Part shown: one piece after another, positions 46,375-55,396 of the stretch
Layout of the letters: every line of letters begins with the position of its first letter
Position numbering within the stretch: position 1 is the stretch's first letter
Assembly (NCBI RefSeq): GCF_007475525.1
Contig: NZ_CP037899.1
Span: 1,860,001-1,924,000 of the forward strand
From: Methylacidiphilum kamchatkense Kam1
GTDB taxonomy: Bacteria > Verrucomicrobiota > Verrucomicrobiia > Methylacidiphilales > Methylacidiphilaceae
Length of the DNA stretch: 64,000 bases
Direction of reading: 5' to 3'
Program-made: the position numbers and the translations under genes
Notes under the pieces: model-generated
Told to the model about the DNA's origin: nothing
Database searches by the model: none
Seen by the model: the letters and a program-made list of their open reading frames with translations, nothing else

Positions 46375-47136
46375 ATGAGCCAGAGCCAAGAAAATACAAA
46401 AAATAATCTCCTCGGAAGGCTTTTTGTCGTTGGCACCCCAATAGGTAATCTTGAAGACATAACCTATAAAGCGGTGAAAACATTGAAAGAAGTGGATATT
46501 ATCGCAGCCGAAGATACTCGAAAGGCTCTCATTTTGATCCAAAAATGGGAAATCAAAAAACCTCTCTTTACCTATAATAAAATAAACGAAGAAAAAAAAG
46601 CTTCTAGCCTCCTCAAAATCCTTCTCAAAGGGAAAAAAGTGGCGCTTATTTCTGAAGCAGGCATGCCCTGTATTTCTGATCCAGGAGAAAGGCTCATTCA
46701 TAAATGCATCGAAAAGAATATACCTTTTGAAGTCATTCCCGGTCCCTCGGCTGTCTTGCAGGCTCTCCTTCTTTCTGGATTTAAAACCACTCCCTTTTAT
46801 TTTGGCGGTTTTTTACCGATCAAAACCAAAGCAAGACAAGCTGAATGGCTCCAATCAGCAGAAAGACCCTACACCTCTGTATATTTTGAATCTCCTTACA
46901 GACTTATTGCCTCATTAGAAGATGCTCAACTAACAATTCCAGACTGCATGCTTTGCATCGTCAAAGAAATGACAAAAAAATTCGAGGAAGTCTTCAGAGG
47001 AAAACCAAAAGATCTGTTGTTCCAATTACAATCTGTAAAAATAAAAGGAGAATTTAGTATCGTCGTCGATGGTTTTGGGTATGCGAAAGAAAAACAGCAA
47101 AAAAGATCGACAGATCCTTCTTCTGATATAACATAA
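46375..47136 (+). CDS. rsmI: 16S rRNA 2'-O-ribose methyltransferase RsmI
   Basis: RsmI methylates the ribose of C1402 in 16S rRNA. The ATG at 46375 gives 253 residues; an in-frame ATG at 46345 would add ten residues of unlikely sequence. The SPOUT-unrelated tetrapyrrole-methylase fold is shown by LFVVGTPIGNLEDITYKAV at the N-terminus, AAEDTRKALIL, SEAGMPCISDPGE and IPGPSAVLQALLLSGF. The C-terminal part VYFESPYRLIASLED is also typical. It is the first gene of a plus-strand run that includes the exb cluster. Confidence 0.93.
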   Translation: MSQSQENTKNNLLGRLFVVGTPIGNLEDITYKAVKTLKEVDIIAAEDTRKALILIQKWEIKKPLFTYNKINEEKKASSLLKILLKGKKVALISEAGMPCISDPGERLIHKCIEKNIPFEVIPGPSAVLQALLLSGFKTTPFYFGGFLPIKTKARQAEWLQSAERPYTSVYFESPYRLIASLEDAQLTIPDCMLCIVKEMTKKFEEVFRGKPKDLLFQLQSVKIKGEFSIVVDGFGYAKEKQQKRSTDPSSDIT

Positions 47137-47160
47137 GAAATATATCGACAATGTTCTTTT

Positions 47161-47673
47161 ATGGTCAAGCCTAGATATTTTAAGTCCTCATTTTTTTTCT
47201 TGCTCTTTTGTTTTTTCTCCCTTCAGTTAATGGGAGAAGAAACTTCTAAAAAAGATCGAGAAATCTTCATTCCCGATAAAGGCATCAAAATTATCAAAGT
47301 GCTTGAGATTCTCAACGACAAAAAACTAAAAGCAGGGGGACTTCAATCTCTTATCTATGAAAGAGCCTATTGGAACTGGGGAGCAATTGTCCCATCGGAT
47401 TTTCGAGCGCGTGCTGGCCAAATTTATATTTTCGCATGGAAAAAGAGTGGCAAACCAGAAGCCCTCACTGCAAGATTCGAATACAGACAGCTGAAGACAA
47501 AAGAGGAGGTATGGTCTCAATCGATCTATTATCCACATGCCCATGGAGCTATTGATTCGATTTTCAAGGTTATTGGTGATGCCTATTTTACAAATGGAAC
47601 GGTTTTTGCCTGGAGGTTTTCTGTATTAAAAAATAACGTGATTATTGCTCAAACTAAATCCTTTATTTGGTAA
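47161..47673 (+). CDS. Exported protein of unknown function
   Basis: The 170-residue protein starts 24 bases after rsmI and has a signal peptide (basic start, Phe-rich core, cleavage near LMGEE). The mature part has DKGIKIIKVLEILNDKK, ERAYWNWGAIVPSDFRAR, EYRQLKTKEEVWSQSIYY and SVLKNNVIIAQTKSFIW, a beta-sandwich-like pattern. I know no family for it. Its place before exbB suggests an envelope role, but that is only context. Confidence 0.65.
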   Translation: MVKPRYFKSSFFFLLFCFFSLQLMGEETSKKDREIFIPDKGIKIIKVLEILNDKKLKAGGLQSLIYERAYWNWGAIVPSDFRARAGQIYIFAWKKSGKPEALTARFEYRQLKTKEEVWSQSIYYPHAHGAIDSIFKVIGDAYFTNGTVFAWRFSVLKNNVIIAQTKSFIW

Positions 47674-47778
47674 AAGTGGGAAGAGAGTTTATATAGGATT
47701 CACTGAACACATACATTTTGGAATCAGAAGGAAATGATTGGAAAGAAATTTCCTCGAAAAGTGCACCGTTAAAAGGCA

Positions 47779-48549
47779 ATGAAAGATGAGTTTTGGCTGT
47801 TCGCACAGCTTTTTTTAGCCGCCAAACAAAATCCTCGAGTCATTCAAGAAGCTATCTCGCTTTTCGACATTGTGCACAAAGGCGGATTGATCATGTGGCC
47901 AATCCTCTTTTGCAGCGTTTTGGGCTTAGGGGTTTTTTTGGAAAGGCTGTTTATGTACCGGCAGTGTGAGCTGCCCATCGAAGAATCGATAGCAGGAATT
48001 AAAAATTTAATTCACAAAGGAAATTTCGATGAGGCCCTCCTTCGGGCCTCCTCTTTTTATGGACCGATAGGTCGAGTGATTCGACAGATTCTCCTCTTTC
48101 ACTATCTGCCTTTATCAGAATTAAGAGAAGCAGCCAAAGATGCTGCCCAACTTGAAATTCCAAAACTTGAAGCGCATCTTCCGATTCTTTCAACTATTGC
48201 TTCCATCAGCCCTCTACTAGGTCTTTTAGGGACCGTCAATGGAATGATCGAGGCCTTTTTGGCAATGAATAGAGCGTCTGGAACTGTTTCTGTCACCGAT
48301 TTAGCCTCTGGTATATGGATGGCTTTAGTCAGCACGGCTGCTGGAATATCCGTTGCGATACCCACACAGATCGCCTATAATTTTTTAATTACAAGACTCT
48401 CTGGTATTCTAGGAGATATAGAACGGGTATCGACCGAATTAATTCATGCCTTGATAGAATACCGTTGGCAAAATAACCAGGGTTTTGAAGAAGACAACGC
48501 AACCAATGAAATTGCGCCCAAGACTGAACCTTATGACCGGCACAATTAA
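47779..48549 (+). CDS. ExbB/TolQ/MotA-family proton channel protein
   Basis: The 256-residue protein has three membrane segments: GGLIMWPILFCSVLGLGVF near residues 35-54, then LPILSTIASISPLLGLLGTVNGM near 135-157, and IWMALVSTAAGISVAIPTQIAYN near 177-199. The signatures SPLLGLLGTVxGM and ALxSTAAGISVAIP are those of ExbB/TolQ. Such proteins use the proton gradient with an ExbD/TolR partner to drive TonB or TolA. Its 3' end overlaps the exbD-like start by 44 bases, and a TonB-like gene follows, so a TonB system is likely. Confidence 0.9.
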   Translation: MKDEFWLFAQLFLAAKQNPRVIQEAISLFDIVHKGGLIMWPILFCSVLGLGVFLERLFMYRQCELPIEESIAGIKNLIHKGNFDEALLRASSFYGPIGRVIRQILLFHYLPLSELREAAKDAAQLEIPKLEAHLPILSTIASISPLLGLLGTVNGMIEAFLAMNRASGTVSVTDLASGIWMALVSTAAGISVAIPTQIAYNFLITRLSGILGDIERVSTELIHALIEYRWQNNQGFEEDNATNEIAPKTEPYDRHN

Positions 48550-48957
48550 TCCGGTGCCATTGGTCACTGTGATACTTCTGCTCCTTTTTTCTTCTTGCTT
48601 GGTTCTTCCTTTGTAACTTTACCTGGCATTATTGTTGAACTGCCTAAAAGTCCCTTTGGAATCAGTGTTCCATTAAGCAATCTGATCGTATCGGTTTTTC
48701 TCGAACCTGAAAAAAAGGACACATCTACTGGCTTTTCTGCCAAAAGAGAGGTGCTTTTCTACGTCAACGATCAAGAATTGAATTTTGAGGAACTAAAAAA
48801 AATGATTCCAGAATTTGCCTCTCAGCATCCCAACCAAATGGTTATTATTAAAGCGGACAAAGAAGTGCCTCAGGCCTATATCATCGAATTAACAAATCTT
48901 TTTTTAGCTCAGAATCTATCTGTCTTACTGGCAACTCAACCCGATGCAGAACATTAA
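48506..48957 (+). CDS. ExbD/TolR-family protein, frame-broken as written
   Basis: The start ATG at 48506 gives MKLRPRLNLMTGTINPVP, and the frame breaks at six T (48585-48590). One more T joins it to LLGSSFVTLPGIIVELPKS and a soluble C-terminal domain, 150 residues in all, with VIIKADKEVPQAYIIEL as in ExbD. In ExbD the membrane segment has an Asp needed for proton flow, in the pattern P-L-V-D-V; here it reads PLVTVILLLL, with Thr. The protein may be non-conducting or the true residue may lie elsewhere. It lies between the exbB-like and tonB-like genes. Confidence 0.75.
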
Positions 48958-49740
48958 TTTATCAGAAACCAACAAAATTGATCGGCCTTTTTATCTCCAA
49001 ACCTCCTCTATCTTTTTTGGATTACTTTTTCAATCCTCTTCCATTTTTTCTTTCTTCTATTTTGTAAGGTAACCTATGTGGCCCCACTCCAAGAACCTTT
49101 ACCTAAAAGCCGCGTATATATTTTTTCTCCCCAAAATCCGACACTCGATCCTTTTCTAACCAATAGGATCAAATTCCTTTTAAAATATAGAGATCCAATC
49201 GCTCTCATCCATCCAAATGCCAATGAAAAAAGAAACCATAGCAGAATCCAACCCCATCTATTGCTTGCCAAAACCAATTTTCCTCCACCTACTCCAATTC
49301 CGACTGATAAAGAAGTTGATTTTCTAAAAATAAAGACTGTGTCTTTGGACCAATGTGCCAAAAGTTTTCCTTTATCGAAAGAAAGACCGTCTTTTGGAAA
49401 AGTCCTACCGGTAATGCCCAAGAAATCCATTGCTTTTTTTGATGATGTCTTAAAAAAAAGACTGCTTTCTTCTTGGGAACTACCTAAAATCTCCACCAAT
49501 CTTTTATCCGAAGCAAGAATAACGAAACTGGTAATTTCTGTAGAACCAGATGGCATCGTCCATAATGCCCTTCTAGAAGAAAGTTGTGGCAACGAACAGG
49601 CCGATCTACTGGCACTATCAGAAGTACGCAGGCTCCATTTTGCTCCAGATCCTCTTACGAAAAGAACAATTTGGGGAAAGATAAAAATTTTTTGGAGCTA
49701 CAGTGACAATGCTCAGAGCCGCAATGAGGCAGTCCCATGA
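48944..49740 (+). CDS. TonB-like energy transducer, frame-broken as written
   Basis: Starting at ATG 48944 (overlapping the exbD end by 14 bases), the frame gives MQNINLSETNKIDRPFYLQT and a membrane segment, then breaks at six T (49044-49049). One extra T continues it into CKVTYVAPLQEPLPKSR and a 265-residue protein. A proline-rich linker (FPPPTPIPTD near residue 120) leads to a TonB_C-like end: TKLVISVEPDGIVHNALLEES...LLALSEVRRLHFAPDP. TonB carries energy from ExbBD to outer-membrane receptors. As written only the part from GTG 49078 is open. The family is likely from both pattern and place. Confidence 0.7.
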
Positions 49741-49961
49741 TGCGAATCACTTTATCTGAAGCTTTTTTTTTCTATGCAACTCTTTCACTTGCTTTTCTAT
49801 TCATTTTATGGCTTTTTTTTTATTCCAAGAGGCGTCGCTTGGAAAAGCGGCGCATTTTTATTTGTCGGTTCTGCCAAGAAAAAGTAGAACTCGAACCTGG
49901 ACAAATAACATTACGGTGTCCAAGATGCAATGCTATTCAAAATGTTGAAATGAAAGTTTAA
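49737..49961 (+). CDS. Small membrane protein with a zinc-ribbon tail
   Basis: The 74-residue protein begins with one membrane segment (about residues 10-30, FFYATLSLAFLFILWLFF), a basic stretch KRRRLEKRR and a zinc ribbon CRFC(x16)CPRC (about residues 43-66). The start overlaps the previous stop (ATGA), so it is translated with the TonB-like gene. Such one-anchor zinc ribbons are common near exb genes in this kind of genome, but no function is known to me. Confidence 0.75.
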   Translation: MMRITLSEAFFFYATLSLAFLFILWLFFYSKRRRLEKRRIFICRFCQEKVELEPGQITLRCPRCNAIQNVEMKV

Positions 49962-49981
49962 TTAATAGTGGAGGTAATAAA

Positions 49982-51160
49982 ATGGGCATGTGGATAGGAA
50001 GGAATCGAAAAGCAAGAGTCTGTTATGGATTTGACGAAATTTCGTTAGTCCCAGGAGAAGTCACTATTAATCCTGAGGAAGTCGATACCAGCTTTGAAAT
50101 TACCCATCATCCTTCAGGCAAAACCATCAAATTAAAAATCCCAATTTTAGCTAGTGCCATGGATGGGGTGACCGACCCTCGGTTTTGTATTGAAATGAGC
50201 CGACTCGGTGGGATTGGAGTCATCAATCTTGAAGGGATTCAAACGCGCTATGAAAACCCTCAAGAAGTCATTAATGACATTATAAAATGCGACCAGAATA
50301 AGGTAACCGAACTCCTTCAAAAAATTTATTCTGCTCCTGTCAAAGAAAAACTCATTGTTGCAAGAATCGAAGAGCTTAAAAAAGGCAATGCTATTGCGGC
50401 GGTTTCCTCTATTCCTCAAACTGCCGAAACCTATGGATACATTGCGCAAGAAGCTGGAGCCGATCTCTATATTGTTCAATCTACTGTAAGCACAGTCAGG
50501 CATATTTCTACCCGATATAAAACCCTGGATTTAAAGCAATTTTGCCAAAATATGCGTATTCCTGTGCTTGTAGGCAACGCCGTGACTTATAATGTAGTCC
50601 TCCAGTTGATGGAATGCGGAGTCAGTGGGGTATTAATTGGTGTTGGCCCAGGAGCTGCATGCACCTCAAGGGGAGTGCTTGGTATTGGGGTGCCACAAGT
50701 CACCGCCACAGTCGATGCTGCTGCAGCTAGAGATACCTATTATAAAAAAACAGGCCGCTATGTTCCAATCATTACCGATGGGGGGATGCGAAGAGGCGGA
50801 GATCTTTGCAAAGCCATTGCCTGCGGATCTGATGCTGTCATGATTGGGTCTGCTTTTGCCCGAGCCGAAGAAGCTCCTGGAAAAGGATGTCATTGGGGAA
50901 TGGCCACTCCGCATGCGAACCTGCCACGAGGCACATTGATTCGCATGGGAATATCTGGACCGCTTTCCCAAATCCTTTATGGTCCAGCTACAGTGGATGA
51001 TGGTTCTCAAAATCTGGTTGGAGCCCTCGCAACATCCATGGGAAATGTGGGTGCTGCAACAATAAAACAATTTCAAGAAGCCGAAATTATCATTGCTCCA
51101 AGTATTCAGTCCGAAGGGAAGCTTTTTCAAATGATTCAATCGGTGGGCATGGGGAGATAA
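49982..51160 (+). CDS. GuaB3-family IMP dehydrogenase
   Basis: The 392-residue barrel oxidises IMP to XMP or belongs to the closely related GuaB3 group. GGAGGT just upstream sets the ATG. Visible are the substrate loop MDGVTDPRF near residue 59, the catalytic loop [20 protein letters not shown] in two pieces near 218-238 with the nucleophilic Cys, [10 protein letters not shown] near 260 and [14 protein letters not shown] near 280. The CBS module of standard GuaB is absent. The partner guaA lies 167 bases on, which supports a role in GMP synthesis. A GuaB3-type enzyme may be a weak or different dehydrogenase, so activity should not be assumed. Confidence 0.87.
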   Translation: MGMWIGRNRKARVCYGFDEISLVPGEVTINPEEVDTSFEITHHPSGKTIKLKIPILASAMDGVTDPRFCIEMSRLGGIGVINLEGIQTRYENPQEVINDIIKCDQNKVTELLQKIYSAPVKEKLIVARIEELKKGNAIAAVSSIPQTAETYGYIAQEAGADLYIVQSTVSTVRHISTRYKTLDLKQFCQNMRIPVLVGNAVTYNVVLQLMECGVSGVLIGVGPGAACTSRGVLGIGVPQVTATVDAAAARDTYYKKTGRYVPIITDGGMRRGGDLCKAIACGSDAVMIGSAFARAEEAPGKGCHWGMATPHANLPRGTLIRMGISGPLSQILYGPATVDDGSQNLVGALATSMGNVGAATIKQFQEAEIIIAPSIQSEGKLFQMIQSVGMGR

Positions 51161-51327
51161 AGATGCCTTTTGTTGTAGGAATCTTATTTAGAATAATAAA
51201 AGAAGGCCGAAAGATCTTCTCCAAAGCAACGCCAAGGAAAAGGAAAAATAGCATCCTGAAAAGAAGCACACAGGACTTCTTATTCTTGTGTGAATCCAGG
51301 AAAGGAAGAAGGCTAGTCTTTTGAGTC

Positions 51328-52889
51328 ATGAAAAACCCCAAGCTTTTGCCTGAAAAAGGATCCATAGCGATCATCGATTTTGGGTCCCAATATACGCAGC
51401 TTATTGCGCGGCGAATCAGGGATCTTGGCGTCTTCTCAACTATCCTTTCTTGGGAAAGTTCTTTTCAAGAGTTATGTGAACTTTCTCCAGCAGGCATTAT
51501 CCTTTCAGGTGGACCCTCAAGTATTCTTGAAGAATCGGCTCCTACTTTTGATCATCGTATCTTCGAACTAGGGGTTCCTATCCTTGGCATCTGTTATGGC
51601 TATCAATGGATAGCCGCTCATTTTGGAGGAAAGGTTGAAAAAGGAGAACAAGGAGAATACGGTCGTACTTCCCTTTCGATTATTAATCCAACAAGGCTTT
51701 TTGAAGGACTCCCCTCTCATTTGACCGTTTGGAATAGCCATGGTGATAGAGTCAGTGTATTGCCTGAAGATTTTGAAGTTATTGCTTTTACGGCTGATGA
51801 ACCGCATGCAGCAATCTTTAATCTTAAAAAGAACATCTATTGTCTTCAATTCCATCCGGAAGTCACTCATACGGAGCATGGAGAAAAAATATTAGCTAAT
51901 TTTCTATTTGAAATCTGTCATGCCAAGGCTAACTGGAATCTTGGCTCTTTTATTGAAGAAAGTGTTGAGGAGATTAAACGGAAAGTGGGTAAAGAAAGAG
52001 TCATTTTAGGCATTAGTGGTGGAGTAGATTCTTCGGTAACTGCAGCCCTTATTCATAAAGCCATTGGGGAAAGACTCTATCCGATTTTTGTGGATACAGG
52101 CCTTTTACGAAAAAACGAAGCCCAAATCATTTCAGAGCTCATGCGTCGGAACCTTGGAATCAAAATACATTGCTTTGATGCATCAAAGGAATTTTTGACC
52201 AAATTAAGAAACGTTGCCGATCCAGAAAAAAAAGGAAGATCATTGGCAATTTGTTTATTCGTGTTTTCGAACGCGCTGCACAAAGTGTCGGAGAAGCCAA
52301 ATTTCTTGCGCAAGGAACCTTATATCCGGATATCATCGAAAGTGCGCATTCTGGTCGAAAAGGGGCTTGCCTAATAAAAAGCCATCATAATGTTGGAGGC
52401 TTACCTAAAAGACTTCCTTTTAAGCTCATAGAACCTCTACGATTTCTTTTCAAGGATGAAGTCAGAAAGGTTGGCACGCTCCTTGGTTTATCTCACGAGC
52501 TGCTCTATCGGCATCCTTTTCCAGGACCAGGACTAGCGGTTCGTTGTTTAGCTCCAATTCGAGAAGAAAATCTACGGATTCTTAGAGATGCGGATGCGAT
52601 TGTCATCGAAGAAATAAAAAAGGCTGGCTACTATGAGAAAGTATGGCAGGCTTTTGCAGTGCTTTTGCCTGTCCGCTCTGTAGGAGTCATGGGGGATAGA
52701 CGAACCTATGACTTTACTATCGCACTGAGAGTGGTAGAAAGCATTGACGGCATGACTGCCGATTGGGCCAAGTTGCCTCCAGAACTTTTATCCAGAATAG
52801 CTAATAAAATTATAAATGAAGTTGAAGGAGTCAATCGCGTCGTCTACGATATTTCTTCAAAGCCGCCTGCAACCATAGAATGGGAATGA
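51328..52889 (+). CDS. guaA: GMP synthase (glutamine-hydrolysing), frame-broken as written
   Basis: GuaA makes GMP from XMP, ATP and glutamine. The amidotransferase half has [18 protein letters not shown], the Cys nucleophile in GICYGYQW and the catalytic His in QFHPEV. The PP-loop [10 protein letters not shown] follows near residue 226. The frame breaks at eight A (52226-52233): with nine A the protein reads through to [22 protein letters not shown] and the C-terminal dimer domain ending PPATIEWE, 520 residues, the family size. Because GMP synthesis is needed for growth and both parts are perfectly kept, a lost A in the assembly or slippage is much likelier than a dead gene. The stop overlaps hisD (ATGA). 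Confidence 0.9.
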
Positions 52890-54160
52890 TTGATTTTAAA
52901 ATTCTACGTTTTTCCGATCCCGATTGGAATCAAAAGAAAAAAGCTCTCTCTCGTACTTATCTTCCTTCGAAAGAAATTGAAGAAAAAGTAAAGAGGGTTC
53001 TAGAAGAGGTTCTGCGCCTAGGGGATAAAGCGGTCAGTCAATATACTGAACAGTTCGACAAACAGTCTATCGATCCACAATCTTTTAGAGTTACAAAGAA
53101 GCCCTCTGTCCCACCAAAACCCGTTATGGATGCCTTACACTGGGCAAAGAAAAACATAACTTTGTTTGCAAAGGCTTCTAAAACCAAAAGTTGGTCTATA
53201 AGAAACATGGAAGGGGCTCGAGTCGGAGAAATTTACAGTCCTTTCCAAAGAATAGGTGTCTATGTGCCAGGAGGGACCGCCCCACTTGTTTCCACGGCGT
53301 TGATGACTGTATGCATCGCTAAAGCAGCCGGTGTTAAAGAAATTGCCGTTGTGTCCCCTCCCCCTATCAATCCGATTCTTCATTTTGCTATTGAATATTC
53401 TGGTGCAACGGAACTCTATCAGATTGGAGGCATCCAAGCCATAGGTGCTTTAGCTTTTGGCACCGAAAGCATTAGAAAAGTCGAAAAAATATTTGGGCCT
53501 GGAAATGCCTATGTTGTGGAAGCAAAAAGACAAGTAGTAGGAACTGTAGCCATCGATCTATTACCTGGTCCAAGCGAAATTGCCGTGCTGGCTTCTAGCG
53601 GTTCTAATCCAGAGTTTATTGCTGCTGATCTTCTTGCTCAAGCCGAACACGGTCCTTCCAGTAAAATTTTATTCGTTACTCCTGATGATGCATTATTGCA
53701 ATCTGTGATAGAAGCAATCAACCAACAGCTTACTTCCTTGCAAAGAAAACATATTCTAATGGAAGTACTCTCTCATCATGCCTACTTTGTTCAAGTTGCT
53801 TCTCTGAATGAAGGAATTGAGCTCATAGAAGATTTCGCTCCTGAACATCTGAGCTTACAAATCCCTTCTCCTAAAAAATTTCTTTCTAGATTAAAAAATT
53901 GTGGGGCAATCTATCTTGGCCCGTATTCTGCAGTTGCTGCAGGCGACTTTTTAGCTGGGCCAAGCCATACACTTCCCACAGGGGGTGGGGCAAAATCCTT
54001 TAGTGGGCTTACCTTATCACAGTTCTACAAAAGAACTAGCGTTGTCGAATATTCGAAAAAGGCTCTATTAAAAGTGGCTCCTTATTTAGAATCTTTCGCC
54101 AACATCGAATCTCTTGATGCTCATGGGGCATCGATTAAAATAAGAAGAGGGAAAAAATAA
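52886..54160 (+). CDS. hisD: Histidinol dehydrogenase
   Basis: HisD oxidises L-histidinol to histidine in two NAD-dependent steps, using a zinc ion. The ATG at 52886 overlaps the guaA stop (ATGA); an ATG six bases earlier is the alternative. The protein has about 424 residues. Motifs: [14 protein letters not shown] near 114, [14 protein letters not shown] near 205, [11 protein letters not shown], the zinc region QAEHGPSSK near 250 and [10 protein letters not shown] near 315, then [16 protein letters not shown]. No other his gene is next to it, so histidine genes are scattered in this genome. Confidence 0.94.
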   Translation: MIDFKILRFSDPDWNQKKKALSRTYLPSKEIEEKVKRVLEEVLRLGDKAVSQYTEQFDKQSIDPQSFRVTKKPSVPPKPVMDALHWAKKNITLFAKASKTKSWSIRNMEGARVGEIYSPFQRIGVYVPGGTAPLVSTALMTVCIAKAAGVKEIAVVSPPPINPILHFAIEYSGATELYQIGGIQAIGALAFGTESIRKVEKIFGPGNAYVVEAKRQVVGTVAIDLLPGPSEIAVLASSGSNPEFIAADLLAQAEHGPSSKILFVTPDDALLQSVIEAINQQLTSLQRKHILMEVLSHHAYFVQVASLNEGIELIEDFAPEHLSLQIPSPKKFLSRLKNCGAIYLGPYSAVAAGDFLAGPSHTLPTGGGAKSFSGLTLSQFYKRTSVVEYSKKALLKVAPYLESFANIESLDAHGASIKIRRGKK

Positions 54161-54279
54161 CTCTTTTTTTTTTGCAGCTTCCCCCCCTTTTTTTCTTGAA
54201 CAATTTTCTTTACCTCCTTCAAAGAAATCCTTCTTGATATTGTTGCGAATTGCCTCAATCTTTATTATTTTACTATGAA

Positions 54280-55377
54280 GTGAAAATAAATTCTTTAATC
54301 TCTTCTCCCAGTGAGTGGCTGCATTCTGGAGAGGGCAACAACAAGATTGTTGTTTCAAGCAGGGTCCGCATTGCAAGAAATCTCAATCGGTTTCCATTCC
54401 CTGGATGGGCAAGGAAGAACGAACGGATAAGAATATTATCGATCACACTTCCTGAAGTCTCCTCCCTTGGGGAAATGAAGCCCTTGGCGATTGTAGATTC
54501 CATGGACCGGTTTTCTCCATTGGAAAAGCAGGTGCTTGTAGAGGAGCATCTTATCAGCAGAGAACACGCAGCCAAAAATGTTGGGAGTGGGTTGGCTGTC
54601 AATTCCTCTCGTTCGGTTTCTATAATGATCAACGAAGAAGATCATTTACGGATACAGACATTCAAATCTGGCTTGCAACTTAAAGCGGCCTGGAAACTTG
54701 CTGAAAAAATAGATGATGAACTCGATGAAAAACTTGAATTTGCCTTTTCTACAAAATTAGGCTATTTAACCGCCTGTCCTACCAATGTGGGAACTGGTTT
54801 AAGGGTCTCTGCCATGATGCACCTTCCGGCCCTCGTTTTGAGCGAACAGATAAGCCAAATAGTAAAAGCGGTTAATAGAATTGGATTAGCCGTTCGCGGT
54901 TTATTTGGAGAAGGAACGGAAGCATTGGGCAATTTATTCCAGATTTCCAATCAGATGACCCTTGGGGAGAGTGAAGAGGAAATTTTAGAGAGGTTGCATA
55001 AAGTAATTACCCAGATTATTCAGCATGAAGAAAATGCTCGGCAAAAACTGTTACAAGAAAAGCCTAAATTTATATTGGATCAGGTAAGTAGAGCATTTGG
55101 AATTTTACAAAATTCGTATATAATTACTTCTAAGGAAACATTAAATTTGTTATCAGTCGTTCGTTTAGGGATTGATTTAGGGATGTTTCCAGAAAATTAT
55201 AGAATGATTATTGATGAGTGTTTGATAAAAATTCAGCCAGCTCATTTACAAATGGCTTATGAGAGGAAACTTTCTTCGGAGGAAAGAGATCAGTTACGAG
55301 CTGATTTCTTAAGGGAAAAGTTTAAAAATTTTCCTTCTCCAGATACAAGGCATTTGCAGTTTCCTTATCATCATTAA
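54280..55377 (+). CDS. mcsB: Protein arginine kinase McsB
   Basis: McsB phosphorylates arginine in proteins, marking them for ClpC. I prefer the GTG at 54280 (365 residues, starting KINSLISSPSEWL) to the TTG at 54250. The phosphagen-kinase features are VVSSRVRIARNL near residue 23, SIMINEEDHLRI near 112, and the active-site loop ACPTNVGTGLRVS near 165. The C-terminal RDQLRADFLREK carries an Arg-binding region like the pArg pocket. The clpC gene follows at 20 bases. The usual zinc-finger partner McsA is not in the neighbourhood, and the regulator CtsR is also absent. Confidence 0.93.
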   Translation: MKINSLISSPSEWLHSGEGNNKIVVSSRVRIARNLNRFPFPGWARKNERIRILSITLPEVSSLGEMKPLAIVDSMDRFSPLEKQVLVEEHLISREHAAKNVGSGLAVNSSRSVSIMINEEDHLRIQTFKSGLQLKAAWKLAEKIDDELDEKLEFAFSTKLGYLTACPTNVGTGLRVSAMMHLPALVLSEQISQIVKAVNRIGLAVRGLFGEGTEALGNLFQISNQMTLGESEEEILERLHKVITQIIQHEENARQKLLQEKPKFILDQVSRAFGILQNSYIITSKETLNLLSVVRLGIDLGMFPENYRMIIDECLIKIQPAHLQMAYERKLSSEERDQLRADFLREKFKNFPSPDTRHLQFPYHH

Positions 55378-55396
55378 AGTAGGAGGCTATCTCAAA

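Noticed and set aside
49074-49592. A 172-codon minus-strand frame over the TonB-like gene
   Set aside because: The plus strand has a TonB_C-like end and the right operon context; the antisense peptide is Gly/Ser-rich with no motif.
50666-51139. A 157-codon minus-strand frame inside the IMP dehydrogenase gene
   Set aside because: It is antisense to the catalytic barrel and has no motif or ribosome site.
52226-52233. Programmed frameshifting as the explanation of the guaA break
   Set aside because: There is no slippery heptamer with a following pseudoknot that I can see, and four unrelated genes show the same one-base loss; a sequence or slippage cause fits better.
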